From the IMG/VR virus record IMGVR_UViG_3300050821_009835, positions 1 through 64,000 of that record: DNA of 64,000 nt. One strand, written 5' to 3'. Positions within the stretch are counted from its first letter, which is position 1. Each line of letters begins with the position of its first letter. Both the position numbers and the translations under genes were made by a program. Below, in pieces: positions 18,186-26,569 of the stretch. Under the pieces are notes generated by a model. The model saw only the letters and a program-made list of their open reading frames with translations, made no database searches and was not told where the DNA came from. This stretch comes from a virus.

Positions 18186-18890
18186 ATGGGAATAAGAATC
18201 TACAATCCGCCACTCACAGGAACTGCTTATAACTGGCGTCAATCAGCCACGGGAAACGAAGTTCCTGGCGAGTCATTGGCCGTGGCTTACGGCACGGATG
18301 TAGTGAAAGGAAATTTAATGATCGTTGTAGTGGGCGGTGGAGCTGCTTCCGCAGGTTCATTTCCCATCGCCTCAATTTCTGATACTCTCAGCAGTTCTTG
18401 GAATCTCATTCCAAATTGCCCAATTGAGAGCAATCCAGATGTAACTACGTCCAATTTGGCCTGGATGTGGTGGGCGATTGCCCCGTCATCGGGAGCAAAT
18501 ACAGTGACTGTTACCATGAATCAGTCGACTTACTACGAGATGAGTATCGCAGAGTGGTACGTCTATGGAGCTGTTCCCACACTAGATGCTTTTGGTGTTG
18601 CTGCGCACACTACTGGAACAACGTTAAGCGTTTCTTCCTCAAGTTGTTTGAATCCTTCTGATTTACTTGTTGCTTTCGTAGACGTTAATGCTGGGGATAG
18701 CACTTTTGCTCTTTCGGGCTATACGGAGAGGGAGGCAGATACCGAAGGTTCGACGTCTTTATGGGATGCATCTTCTTCGGTTACAGGTACGCAGACTGCT
18801 AACTTCACTGGTTTAGCCTCGGGAGATGCAGAAGCCATTATTGCATGCTTTTCAGGCATACCTCTCCCACCTAGTATCATCATCTGTTAG
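18186..18890 (+). CDS. Virion-like beta-rich protein (234 aa)
   Basis: Preceded by a strong AAGGTGA. The protein is Ser/Thr/Ala/Gly-rich with strand-like repeats (NTVTVTMNQSTYYEMSIAEWYVYG) and reads like phage tail-fibre or decoration domains built on jelly-roll or Ig-like folds. No motif fixes a function. It stands alone on the plus strand between two minus-strand runs; its last 4 nt overlap the end of the FkbM-type methyltransferase gene tail to tail. Confidence 0.65.
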   Translation: MGIRIYNPPLTGTAYNWRQSATGNEVPGESLAVAYGTDVVKGNLMIVVVGGGAASAGSFPIASISDTLSSSWNLIPNCPIESNPDVTTSNLAWMWWAIAPSSGANTVTVTMNQSTYYEMSIAEWYVYGAVPTLDAFGVAAHTTGTTLSVSSSSCLNPSDLLVAFVDVNAGDSTFALSGYTEREADTEGSTSLWDASSSVTGTQTANFTGLASGDAEAIIACFSGIPLPPSIIIC

Positions 18891-19546
18891 TACCCGCAAT
18901 TGATAACAGAATCTTCGGTGTAGAGGTCTTTCCAATTGGCAGGATCAACACCAAGTTGTTCTCCTAATTCTTTAAGGACAAATATGGTATTGCCAATATG
19001 GCAGGCCAATTCATAACCCTTTAGTTTCGCCAAGTCCACCATAGAGGCAAACGAAGCCGCCGCATCCCTTCCTGCTGGTTTTCCTAGTTCTGGAATTTTC
19101 CGCATTTCTGGCCCGTATGAGGTGTTAACCTCTATGACTACAACTCTTGGGCGATAATTTTCCAGAGTTTGCCAGATGAGATAGTCATCGTTGTCCACAT
19201 CTATTGACAGCAGGTCTAAGTCTTTAGGGAGTGGGGTTTTATTGAGGATTTCTTCAATATTGCTGGGACGTACAAATTCTTGCATTAGAACTGCCCGATT
19301 TATTTCCCGAAAATTGTTTTGGAGTTGTTTAAATCGCTCAGCTTCTGCTTCTATGAGAACGGCTGACCATCCTTGGTTCATGATGAGGTCATAGGTGTTG
19401 GAAATTGTTTTGCCATCCCAAGCTCCGAACTCGCAACACCATTTATTTGCAGCGCCTATCTTTTTGAAGATGGCGTCAATGACGCCATCTTCACCGTTTT
19501 GACTTGTAACATTATGCCTATGTTCCTTCAACCAAAGACTGGACAT
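18887..19546 (-). CDS. FkbM-like methyltransferase (219 aa)
   Basis: SQNGEDGVIDAIFKKIG and WCCEFGAWDGKTISNTYDLI give the FkbM-type SAM site; LLSIDVDNDDYLIWQTL carries the IDVDG-like strand. Such enzymes O-methylate sugars or natural products. The start overlaps the upstream stop as TAATG (chosen over a 6-codon longer frame). It is the last gene of the long right-hand minus run and follows a small virion-like gene. Confidence 0.82.
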   Translation of the reverse strand: MSSLWLKEHRHNVTSQNGEDGVIDAIFKKIGAANKWCCEFGAWDGKTISNTYDLIMNQGWSAVLIEAEAERFKQLQNNFREINRAVLMQEFVRPSNIEEILNKTPLPKDLDLLSIDVDNDDYLIWQTLENYRPRVVVIEVNTSYGPEMRKIPELGKPAGRDAAASFASMVDLAKLKGYELACHIGNTIFVLKELGEQLGVDPANWKDLYTEDSVINCGY

Positions 19547-19932
19547 TAGGCAACGCCATAGCAACCACTGTATTCGATGACGTAACCATCAGCTACAGTA
19601 GGAGAGTTAGAATAATCCTGGCAACGTGCAACTCCAGCACCGTCAGTTGCATCAACAGTTGCTGTCCACGCCACGCCCGTTTCCACTGTTTCTCTTCCTG
19701 CAAATGTGTAACCCCCGCCTACAGGGAATACAGCATCAATAGGAAGACTAAAAATTGGACCTTGTCCTGTTCCCACCGTTGTGATAGTGAGTGTAACTTG
19801 GAAGAAAACTACAGGTCCTATTTGACAATAAGATGCTACAGCAGACGTATCTGTGAACGTGCCTTCTTGAGCTGTTATTGTTGGAGTATAATCCGTCCAA
19901 ATGCTAAATCCGGGTACTAACAATGCACTCAT
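19546..19932 (-). CDS. Tail-fibre-associated small virion protein (128 aa)
   Basis: Begins after AAGGAG. FSIWTDYTPTITAQEGTFTD followed by alternating strands (VVFFQVTLTITTVGTGQG) is a common pattern in distal tail-fibre and collagen-like fibre domains of phages ('WTSYTP' type). Ser/Thr/Val-rich, four cysteines. Structural role is inferred from composition and pattern. It sits among glycosyltransferases, one reason to suspect fibre glycosylation. Confidence 0.65.
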   Translation of the reverse strand: MSALLVPGFSIWTDYTPTITAQEGTFTDTSAVASYCQIGPVVFFQVTLTITTVGTGQGPIFSLPIDAVFPVGGGYTFAGRETVETGVAWTATVDATDGAGVARCQDYSNSPTVADGYVIEYSGCYGVA

Positions 19933-19970
19933 TTTCTTTCTCCTTTGGTGTTCTTGTAGTATAGTTTAAA

Positions 19971-20903
19971 CTAATTCTCTAGTTCTCGTACAGCAGCTGC
20001 TATCCCATCAATCTTGTTTAGATACGTGTGTTTTGCTGCTATTTCATCCATGAGGCTGTGGAGTTCCTCTACCTTCATATCTTGAAGTCGTTCTTTGGCG
20101 TCGTAGAATAGTTGGTATGTATCCGGGTTGTAGATTAAACGTCCACCGAATAGATCGTTAGTATACTTTGAATGTGTTATCCCAAACTGGCCATAACTGA
20201 TGTTCTTGAACAACCGACAGGGAACATAACCTCTTTCTATTTGATCAAGTCTTTGCAAGGCCGGAGCCATGTAAGATTCTTTGATGAGACGTACTCCTTC
20301 TTCTGGACTGACAGGCGGCTTATTTACGCCGTATCCGCCGTATCCTTCAAAGCCAATACCATTCTCAGCAGCAGCGCGACGGAAATTGGAAATTGCTCCT
20401 TCGTTGCTGCTGTCTATTGTACCAATATAATTTATGAGAGTACTGTTCGAGTTGAAGACTTGCTTAGGTTTATTCATCGCAATTTCATGAGGCAACAAAT
20501 CTGTTCCCCATCGAAATGCCAGCGAACGATGCCCTTTATCAAAATAAATTTCTGGTCCTACCTCCACTACAGAATCAGCATAAGAGTTTAAGCTGCAGTG
20601 TACTCCAAAACTAAGGGAGTTCAGTCCTTCAAAATGCGATCGGCAAGAATCATCTAGATTGTGGACGATGTAAAAGCCATCTTGTCTTTGAGGTATACCA
20701 TGATAGGCGCAATTCATAGTCAGGAAACAAGACCCTGCAAAATCAATCTGAGAAATATCATCCCCGTTCTCTAGCCAGTAAACTTCTTTCCCTAAGAATT
20801 GAAGAGTCTTCAAAAAGGCTTCGTGTATGTGACCATACGTGTTGTAGGGGCGCTTTGCGCCCCATATAATCCATTTGCAGGTATCAATGTTGAATTCGTT
20901 CAT
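19971..20903 (-). CDS. Putative glycosyltransferase, GT-B-like (310 aa)
   Basis: Lacks the GT-A DxD pattern. The C-terminal half (VPCRLFKNISYGQFGITHSKYTND) resembles the donor-binding half of some GT-B transferases in capsule clusters, and the first half (KWIIWGAKRPYNTYGHIHEAF) looks like an acceptor Rossmann half. Assignment leans on context: its start overlaps the previous glycosyltransferase-like gene by 4 nt, with AAGGAA upstream. Function not certain. Confidence 0.5.
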   Translation of the reverse strand: MNEFNIDTCKWIIWGAKRPYNTYGHIHEAFLKTLQFLGKEVYWLENGDDISQIDFAGSCFLTMNCAYHGIPQRQDGFYIVHNLDDSCRSHFEGLNSLSFGVHCSLNSYADSVVEVGPEIYFDKGHRSLAFRWGTDLLPHEIAMNKPKQVFNSNSTLINYIGTIDSSNEGAISNFRRAAAENGIGFEGYGGYGVNKPPVSPEEGVRLIKESYMAPALQRLDQIERGYVPCRLFKNISYGQFGITHSKYTNDLFGGRLIYNPDTYQLFYDAKERLQDMKVEELHSLMDEIAAKHTYLNKIDGIAAAVRELEN

Positions 20904-21694
20904 GATTTTTCCTTAATGGCCTGATTCCCAAACTTGTCCAACCACCATCTAGAGGCATTGAATGCATTCAGGCATAATATGTCCTTTCGTTCAATCACCA
21001 AAATGGTTTTTTCGTTGGCATACCAGCCTTGGACCATGAAGTCCGGGGCTTTCGTCATCTCCATATTTAAGCGATGCAAAAGCACACTAGCAGCGGTTTG
21101 GTCTTGTCGATGGCCAAGTACTCTAGGATCATCGCTAGCTTCTCCGTCTATGTTATTCTTCGGTCCTATGAATGCCCCTTTCTTTTCCAATTCTTGCCAT
21201 TGATGGAAAAATTTTTGGGCGATATCGTGTTTAAAACACAATCCAAAAGCGTTGGTCGAACACTGTGGAACATGAAATGATTCTTCTCTTGTCAGACCAA
21301 GAATCGGGAGAGCTGAATCGCATGTCCATTCTCCGTTGTTGTTGGACATATTATCTGAAAACCAATAACCGCGCTGCTCAATATACTCCCATAGAGGAAT
21401 TAATTGACGTATGGGTATGATAGATGAATCAGCCCAAATAACAGTATCGCAACCCCGTTTATGCGCTTCATCTATGGCGTAGAGTTTAAAAGCATAAGGG
21501 CTGTCTTTCGGTTGGGGGCTTCCTGGTGGAAGATTATAGCCAGTCCATTGCAGAGTTTGTTCCCCCCACATGTGAAAAAAGAAATCCAGACGATGTTGCA
21601 TAGCATCAAAATCCGCCCCGTCATCGTCACAACCGGGATTATGCTTACGCCCACCTCCCACTGAAACTATGATCCGACTCACAATTTCACCCAT
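20900..21694 (-). CDS. Putative glycosyltransferase-like protein (264 aa)
   Basis: ATG 21694 is chosen over a longer frame as it overlaps the fucosyltransferase end by 16 nt. Visible: FKLYAIDEAHKRGCDTVIWADSSIIPI, a Rossmann-like strand ending in an acidic loop (WADSS) that could be the nucleotide-sugar site, and DQTAASVLLHRLNM further on, like acceptor helices of GT-A families. No family recognised. The position between two sugar enzymes suggests a transferase. Confidence 0.5.
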   Translation of the reverse strand: MGEIVSRIIVSVGGGRKHNPGCDDDGADFDAMQHRLDFFFHMWGEQTLQWTGYNLPPGSPQPKDSPYAFKLYAIDEAHKRGCDTVIWADSSIIPIRQLIPLWEYIEQRGYWFSDNMSNNNGEWTCDSALPILGLTREESFHVPQCSTNAFGLCFKHDIAQKFFHQWQELEKKGAFIGPKNNIDGEASDDPRVLGHRQDQTAASVLLHRLNMEMTKAPDFMVQGWYANEKTILVIERKDILCLNAFNASRWWLDKFGNQAIKEKS

Positions 21695-22455
21695 CTTTCT
21701 GGAATCAAATCTTTTGTGTCTATGTTCGCCGCAAACCACCGTTTTGGGGCGATTACAATACGATTTGTTTGTTGATCCCCTAACCAAGCTCCCCACCAGC
21801 TGAAACTAGAATTAGCCAGTATCGCATGCTGGCAGCCACTCATTAGATAAAGATCCTCGTGGGGGGCATTACTGTTGTGGTCAACCACAATGCAATCCGT
21901 AGGGAAATTTTCCCGGCACCAATGCGGTTCGTCTGAAAAGACAAAAAACTTAACGCCTTCTCGCTGTCCTCGAATGACGTTCATGGCCTTGGTGTAGTAG
22001 TCTATTGTCGGCATACCATGAAATGCATTCGTGCTCCCACTTGTGTAATCTCCACGTCTAACGTGTAGAAATGTGCTGTTTTCTGTTCTCAAGATTGCGT
22101 CCATAATTTGATTCGTTTGGCCACTCGCAGGATTTCGCAGTGTCACTTCTTTACGAACAATATCAGTGTTGAAGTATTTCTCAGTCTGCCAATAACCGAT
22201 GAAGCGACTATCATGAGGAGCTGTATACACACCGCTATCATAACAAAACGAAGGTTCCCGATATTCTGACAGACCTGTTCCATTTGCAAACAAAACATTT
22301 ACGTTGAATGCATCAAGTGAATAAGCACGAAGATGCCTGTCACCTAAATTGTATTTTTCAAAGAAAACATCTTCATTTCTAGCCAAAGACACTGAACGTC
22401 CAAAAGCATACTGGAAGAGTTGATTGCCCACGCCGCCGCAAAGTTGAACGATCAT
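21679..22455 (-). CDS. GT11 alpha-1,2-fucosyltransferase (258 aa)
   Basis: All GT11 landmarks are present: MIVQLCGGVGNQLFQYAFGR at the start, FIGYWQTEKYF, the HVRRGDY donor-binding box, FSDEPHWC, and the C-terminal LMSGCQHAILANSSFSWWGAWL. Members transfer fucose from GDP-fucose to the 2-OH of galactose (H-antigen type linkage). GDP-fucose would come from gmd/fcl in this same window. Overlaps the upstream GT31-GT6 fusion by 4 nt, so the two are made together. Confidence 0.93.
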   Translation of the reverse strand: MIVQLCGGVGNQLFQYAFGRSVSLARNEDVFFEKYNLGDRHLRAYSLDAFNVNVLFANGTGLSEYREPSFCYDSGVYTAPHDSRFIGYWQTEKYFNTDIVRKEVTLRNPASGQTNQIMDAILRTENSTFLHVRRGDYTSGSTNAFHGMPTIDYYTKAMNVIRGQREGVKFFVFSDEPHWCRENFPTDCIVVDHNSNAPHEDLYLMSGCQHAILANSSFSWWGAWLGDQQTNRIVIAPKRWFAANIDTKDLIPERWVKL

Positions 22456-23840
22456 CTAGATTCCTTGTCAAGTGCCAGCAACTTGGGTACTATGCTTACA
22501 CGGCCCGCTCTCTTCCACTTTTCCGCGTAACGCCCAGCGGTCTGATACTCACTCTGTGGGTAACAAAAAGAGGGGTCTAAGATTTTAGCTGGCGGGTGGT
22601 CGTAAAGATACCTCTGAAGGTGACTTTCATCGTGCCAAATAGCAAGAATCCCGTTGGCATCATCTGTATTAACTGCCTCTTTGATTGTTTCCGCCATCTG
22701 TAAAAACGCTGAACTTGCGCCACCATTGAATCCACCACAGAAATAAGTTTCCCCAGTTGGGCAGCAAGCTGTAGACCGAGGGTTGGTTTCGGGAGTTCCA
22801 GGAACGCCCACGTAGCCCGGATGTTCTGTAGCTGTGATGCCACCCGAAAAAATCTCATCTGCCGTCACCGGGGCAACAAACAGCATGTCTGCATCCGAAT
22901 AGAACAACTGATCATATTTGGAAAGAATCTCGCGTGCGCCCCAAATGGCATGATAGCGCATAAGTGTTGCTCGCGGGAATCCAAGATGCACATGCTCTAC
23001 GACGATGCAGTCGGTAAACCCCGTTGGATCATCGGTAAAAATAATCACGTCATGGGGTACAAAAAATTGCTTTGCTGAATCAATAAGCTGCCTGGCGTTT
23101 CTGCGGTAAGTTTCACCCGTCGCAATAATGATGAGAGCTGTTTGTTTTTTAGTGTCGGGAACTGTATCATAACAGGCGTGCATCATTTCTGAGGTGCAGG
23201 GGTGAATGGCGATATTAGAAGTTTGAATCCCCGGCTTGAATAAATCCCCTATCTTTAGAAATTTTGCTCCTATGCTACGATACCTATCATCGTATTTATG
23301 AGCAATGCCACTTTTGTGTAGGACTTCGCCTACCCAATGATCTTCTAAAGTGTTTGTTATCCTTCCATTAGCAATCAGATCGGCAGACCTTCTACTCACC
23401 CAGTATCCCAGTCCGGTTGCATAAGGATATTTGCCCAGGTAACTAATGGCTCCGATATAATCGTGTGCTTCGAAACCGCTACCCATTAAACGATCTACCC
23501 AGATGTATGTATCATCATCAGTCATGAAGATATGGTCATAGCCCTGTTTCACTGCCCAAGCACAAATGGCTTTAGTTTTATAGGGTAAACTTTTGTAATC
23601 ATCGCAGCAATCCAAAACTACTTCATCGGATAATAAGGCACGATTGGCCCCTTGTCCATAGAAAAATCTAACATCAGTATTGAGGTATGCTGTAAAGTCT
23701 TTTACCCAAGTATCACGGCATGCCTTAATCTGCTCGTCAACATTGTTAGAGCGATGCTTTTCTTGATTGGTCCAATCCCAGCCTTTTCCTGTCATGGGAA
23801 CATAGCGATGACAAGCTTTTATAGCAACCAGAACTTTCAT
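22452..23840 (-). CDS. Fusion of a GT31-like galactosyltransferase domain to a GT6 (ABO-type) domain (462 aa)
   Basis: Residues 1-225: GT31/Galactosyl_T pattern with VRFFYG, DDYKSLPYKTKAICAWA, GYDHIFMTDDDTY (metal site D108-D110), ATGLGYWVSRRSA and LEDHWVGEVL. Residues 232-440: GT6 pattern with TALIIIATGETYRRNA, FPRATLMRYHAIW, FYSDADMLF (DxD at 316-318), YFCGGFNGG and AIWHDESHLQRYL. GT31 makes beta-1,3-Gal linkages; GT6 adds alpha-1,3-Gal or GalNAc to Gal, as in the A and B enzymes. ATG 23840 overlaps the upstream GT6 stop (ATGA). A longer frame upstream is rejected. The fusion could do two consecutive steps. Confidence 0.88.
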   Translation of the reverse strand: MKVLVAIKACHRYVPMTGKGWDWTNQEKHRSNNVDEQIKACRDTWVKDFTAYLNTDVRFFYGQGANRALLSDEVVLDCCDDYKSLPYKTKAICAWAVKQGYDHIFMTDDDTYIWVDRLMGSGFEAHDYIGAISYLGKYPYATGLGYWVSRRSADLIANGRITNTLEDHWVGEVLHKSGIAHKYDDRYRSIGAKFLKIGDLFKPGIQTSNIAIHPCTSEMMHACYDTVPDTKKQTALIIIATGETYRRNARQLIDSAKQFFVPHDVIIFTDDPTGFTDCIVVEHVHLGFPRATLMRYHAIWGAREILSKYDQLFYSDADMLFVAPVTADEIFSGGITATEHPGYVGVPGTPETNPRSTACCPTGETYFCGGFNGGASSAFLQMAETIKEAVNTDDANGILAIWHDESHLQRYLYDHPPAKILDPSFCYPQSEYQTAGRYAEKWKRAGRVSIVPKLLALDKESR

Positions 23841-24541
23841 GATGGGAGATTCCTCTGCTCGTACGGCTGTTTCCCATTTATAGCCGGACGATTGGGAGTG
23901 CCTTTTGGGACCCGCCATATTTTTGTGGCTGGAGTTCTAGACCATGTGTTGTAATCTAGCCCCAGTTCCACAGTTGGCGGGAATTCGTACAAATATCGAT
24001 TGAGATGACTTTCATCATGCCAAGTGGCAATGAAATCGTTGGCATTGTCTATATCAATCCGCTTACTGATGATCTCTGCCATGGACAGAAATGCTTGGGT
24101 TTTTCCTCCTTGGAAACCACCGATGTACATCTTGCGAATATCCTTTTTGCTAAGGTAAGCGGTAGAACGAGGGTCTTCTTCCGGGGTGCAGTATTGGCCG
24201 CCGCTCATAATGAATGAGGCGTGAATACAAGCAGTAATGCCGTCGGAGAGAATTTCTGTTCCTATTGGAGCAGTCATGTTCATACAGATGTCCATGTAGA
24301 AGATGTATTCATACTGGGACAGCCATTCTCGTTGATTGAGCATGGTATGATAGCGCATCAATGTAACATGAGGCCAGCCTACGTGAGGAATTTGCACTTG
24401 TTTGGTGACCCCAAATCGCTGGGGACTATCTGTAAATAGCAAGATGTCGGAAGGAAGGAATCGTGCCGAAGTGATGGCAGGTTGAATAAATTTATGGTAG
24501 TCTCGTCCAGTGCAAATGAAGATTAAAGCAGTTTTATTCAT
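23837..24541 (-). CDS. GT6 (ABO/alpha-galactosyltransferase-type) glycosyltransferase (234 aa)
   Basis: Same family as the neighbour's C-terminal half: ALIFICTGRDYHKFIQPAI, WPHVTLMRYHTML, MYIGGFQGG and the very characteristic IATWHDESHLNRYL. The usual DxD position reads MDICMNM: the second acidic residue is Cys, so metal use may be altered. Bacterial GT6 members are also known to lose DxD. ATG 24541 overlaps the upstream TGA. Likely retaining alpha-1,3 transferase; donor unknown. Confidence 0.9.
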   Translation of the reverse strand: MNKTALIFICTGRDYHKFIQPAITSARFLPSDILLFTDSPQRFGVTKQVQIPHVGWPHVTLMRYHTMLNQREWLSQYEYIFYMDICMNMTAPIGTEILSDGITACIHASFIMSGGQYCTPEEDPRSTAYLSKKDIRKMYIGGFQGGKTQAFLSMAEIISKRIDIDNANDFIATWHDESHLNRYLYEFPPTVELGLDYNTWSRTPATKIWRVPKGTPNRPAINGKQPYEQRNLPS

Positions 24542-25185
24542 TCCAGCAATCCTCTCACCGTTTCCCATGTCACAGGTCTATACTCGAGAGGTCCTAAAGT
24601 CTTCTTGCAAGCATTAGCGGGGTGCACAGCCGCGACCACCAAGGTTGGATCTTTGATATCCAATTTTGCAGAAGGTGGCAATTTGAGCTGGAGTTTATAG
24701 TCTGAACCCGCTGCCGAAGGTTCAAATTTATGATTTTCCCAGAGTTTTTTACGAAAGGCAATAGAGGCTAACCAGTTCACGCGGGGCGGCGAAGTATAAT
24801 GCCAGGCTTGATGAAAGTCTTCTTTCACAAAATACAACGTACTGGTACCTGTTAACATCAGTGCAGGGCTATCTATCATTGGTTGAATCTGGTGCGAAAT
24901 TCTATGAGTGGGATACACATCATCATCATCATGGACTATACAATATTCTCCTGAAGCATACTCGCAACAGATATTCATTTTCTGCCCATGATTTTTCTGA
25001 GGGAGATCTCGGAAATACTTTATTCTGGGATCATCGGGAAGCAGGTCTTTGATAGGATCTGGGCCATCATCTAACACTATGAGTTCAAGATTGGGGTAGT
25101 CTTGTTTTTGAAAACACTTGATGGCACGAGGGATGAACGCTCGTCTGTTGAAGGTTGGCATTAAAGCCGAAACTAGAGGCATCAT
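24538..25185 (-). CDS. Glycosyltransferase family 2 (215 aa)
   Basis: LVSALMPTFNRRAFIPRAI and LELIVLDDGPDPIKDL give the GT2 nucleotide site; YCIVHDDDDVYP is the metal-binding strand. Shorter than usual GT2 enzymes, with a C-terminal segment that holds a likely catalytic Asp near SAAGSDYKLQL. Overlaps both neighbours by 4 nt, so firmly in the operon. Adds one sugar of the glycan; donor unknown. Confidence 0.88.
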   Translation of the reverse strand: MMPLVSALMPTFNRRAFIPRAIKCFQKQDYPNLELIVLDDGPDPIKDLLPDDPRIKYFRDLPQKNHGQKMNICCEYASGEYCIVHDDDDVYPTHRISHQIQPMIDSPALMLTGTSTLYFVKEDFHQAWHYTSPPRVNWLASIAFRKKLWENHKFEPSAAGSDYKLQLKLPPSAKLDIKDPTLVVAAVHPANACKKTLGPLEYRPVTWETVRGLLE

Positions 25186-25784
25186 AAGATAGCAACGTGA
25201 CGATCATGCTTTCCGAAATTATAAAATTTGAGTTCTTTGTGAAATCGATCCACCGCTATTTCTACAACTGCTTTTGCGGCACCCGGCCAATGAGAATCAG
25301 CGAAATCATCTACAATAACAACACCACCCTCTACCATACGGGGGAGTACGAATTCTAACGCCGCCTTAGTGGGTTCATACAAGTCTACGTCAATGTGAGC
25401 GAATGCGATACGGGAATCTTCTAAGCCAGCGAAGGTATCGGGTATCGTACCTGGGTGTAAAATCGCAAAATCAGCATTTACAAAACCTCGAACATCCTCG
25501 ACAGAGGTAGCGGTAAACATACCTTTCTTTGGATAGGTACCATCTTCTGAGTTTATGTTAGGAAATCCCGAAAAGGTGTCAAACAATCGGAGATGGCGTG
25601 GGCGATATCGTAAAACTTCTGCCAGGATTCTAGCACTCCCGCCCCGAAATACTCCACATTCCCAAAATTCGCCTTGGAGGGAAGCTGCATCTCCCGCATT
25701 GCTATATAGAGATCGGGCACGATTGACGTCCATCTGCAATCGGGGTTTTACTAATTCGAATATTTCCTGAAAGGACATCCTCAT
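25182..25784 (-). CDS. TylF/MycF-type sugar O-methyltransferase (200 aa)
   Basis: Motifs of the macrocin O-methyltransferase family in order: GEFWECGVFRGGSARI (SAM loop), LFDTFSGFP, FAHIDVDLYEPTKAAL (metal-binding Asp strand) and GGVVIVDDF. These Mg-dependent enzymes methylate sugar hydroxyls. Together with FkbM-like and C-methyltransferase genes it suggests a heavily methylated deoxysugar. Overlaps the GT2 gene by 4 nt. Confidence 0.9.
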   Translation of the reverse strand: MRMSFQEIFELVKPRLQMDVNRARSLYSNAGDAASLQGEFWECGVFRGGSARILAEVLRYRPRHLRLFDTFSGFPNINSEDGTYPKKGMFTATSVEDVRGFVNADFAILHPGTIPDTFAGLEDSRIAFAHIDVDLYEPTKAALEFVLPRMVEGGVVIVDDFADSHWPGAAKAVVEIAVDRFHKELKFYNFGKHDRHVAIL

Positions 25785-26569
25785 TTTCTTCCTGAAATAC
25801 GGCGACTTTTTGATTTGATGGTTGGGTTGGGTTTATACAACTCTTTTAATCCCATGCCTTTGCACGGATAGGAATCCAATGGTAGTGTATACATCTTGCC
25901 ATCTTGGTCTAAATGCACAGGGAGTACACCCCCGTGAGCCATGATTTTGAATCCTGCTTTCGTAACCTTGTCGCAAAAATACAGATCGTCTGTCCCACCC
26001 TCATGAGCACAGACACTTGGTTCGCCATCCCCTAAGTCTATAATTTTGTCTACGGGATTCTCTCGAGGTTCAAAAAACCAAGGTTTAGAGAGGTGTTTAA
26101 AAACTTCTGTTTTGATAAGCATGGCACCTGTTCCCAAGCCAGCGCACTCGAATATATCTCCCACTTTCCATTTGTAGTATGGTCCACCACCGAGTTTCTT
26201 AAACACTATGGGCTGAGGAGGATCGGACTTAGTGCAGTAGATACCCCCGCATATCATAATAGAAGGGTCTTTTTCTATTTCTGTATGCAGATGAGTCAAA
26301 GTGAAGTTGGGGCAGATAGTATCGTCGTCCAGAAAGAACAGGTACTCGGCTCCTATATCCACGACTTTCTCCGCTATAATCTCCCGATTCTTGGCCCTAT
26401 CTGCGTGCTTCTCTAGTCGATTTCTACGTTCTATATCGGGATTACCTCTGACCATCCACGCAACAGACATGCCAACAGGCGGCCCTAAGCCAGGCAGGCT
26501 CATAGCCCAGCGTATGTCTACTTTGCGCCCAGAAGTTGCTATTCCAATTGCTATGCCGTCGAAACTCAT
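25781..26569 (-). CDS. Glycosyltransferase-like protein, GT2/GT-A type (262 aa)
   Basis: The FFLDDDT metal site at about residue 78, preceded by EKVVDIGAEY and followed by HLHTEIEKD and a GGIYCTKSDPPQP segment, fits GT-A enzymes of the GT2 kind common in large phages. GLGTGAMLIKTEVF and AHEGGTDDLYFCDKVTKAG match the acceptor half. It starts directly after the stop of a tail protein gene (TAAATG), linking fibres and sugar transfer in one transcript. Confidence 0.75.
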   Translation of the reverse strand: MSFDGIAIGIATSGRKVDIRWAMSLPGLGPPVGMSVAWMVRGNPDIERRNRLEKHADRAKNREIIAEKVVDIGAEYLFFLDDDTICPNFTLTHLHTEIEKDPSIMICGGIYCTKSDPPQPIVFKKLGGGPYYKWKVGDIFECAGLGTGAMLIKTEVFKHLSKPWFFEPRENPVDKIIDLGDGEPSVCAHEGGTDDLYFCDKVTKAGFKIMAHGGVLPVHLDQDGKMYTLPLDSYPCKGMGLKELYKPNPTIKSKSRRISGRK

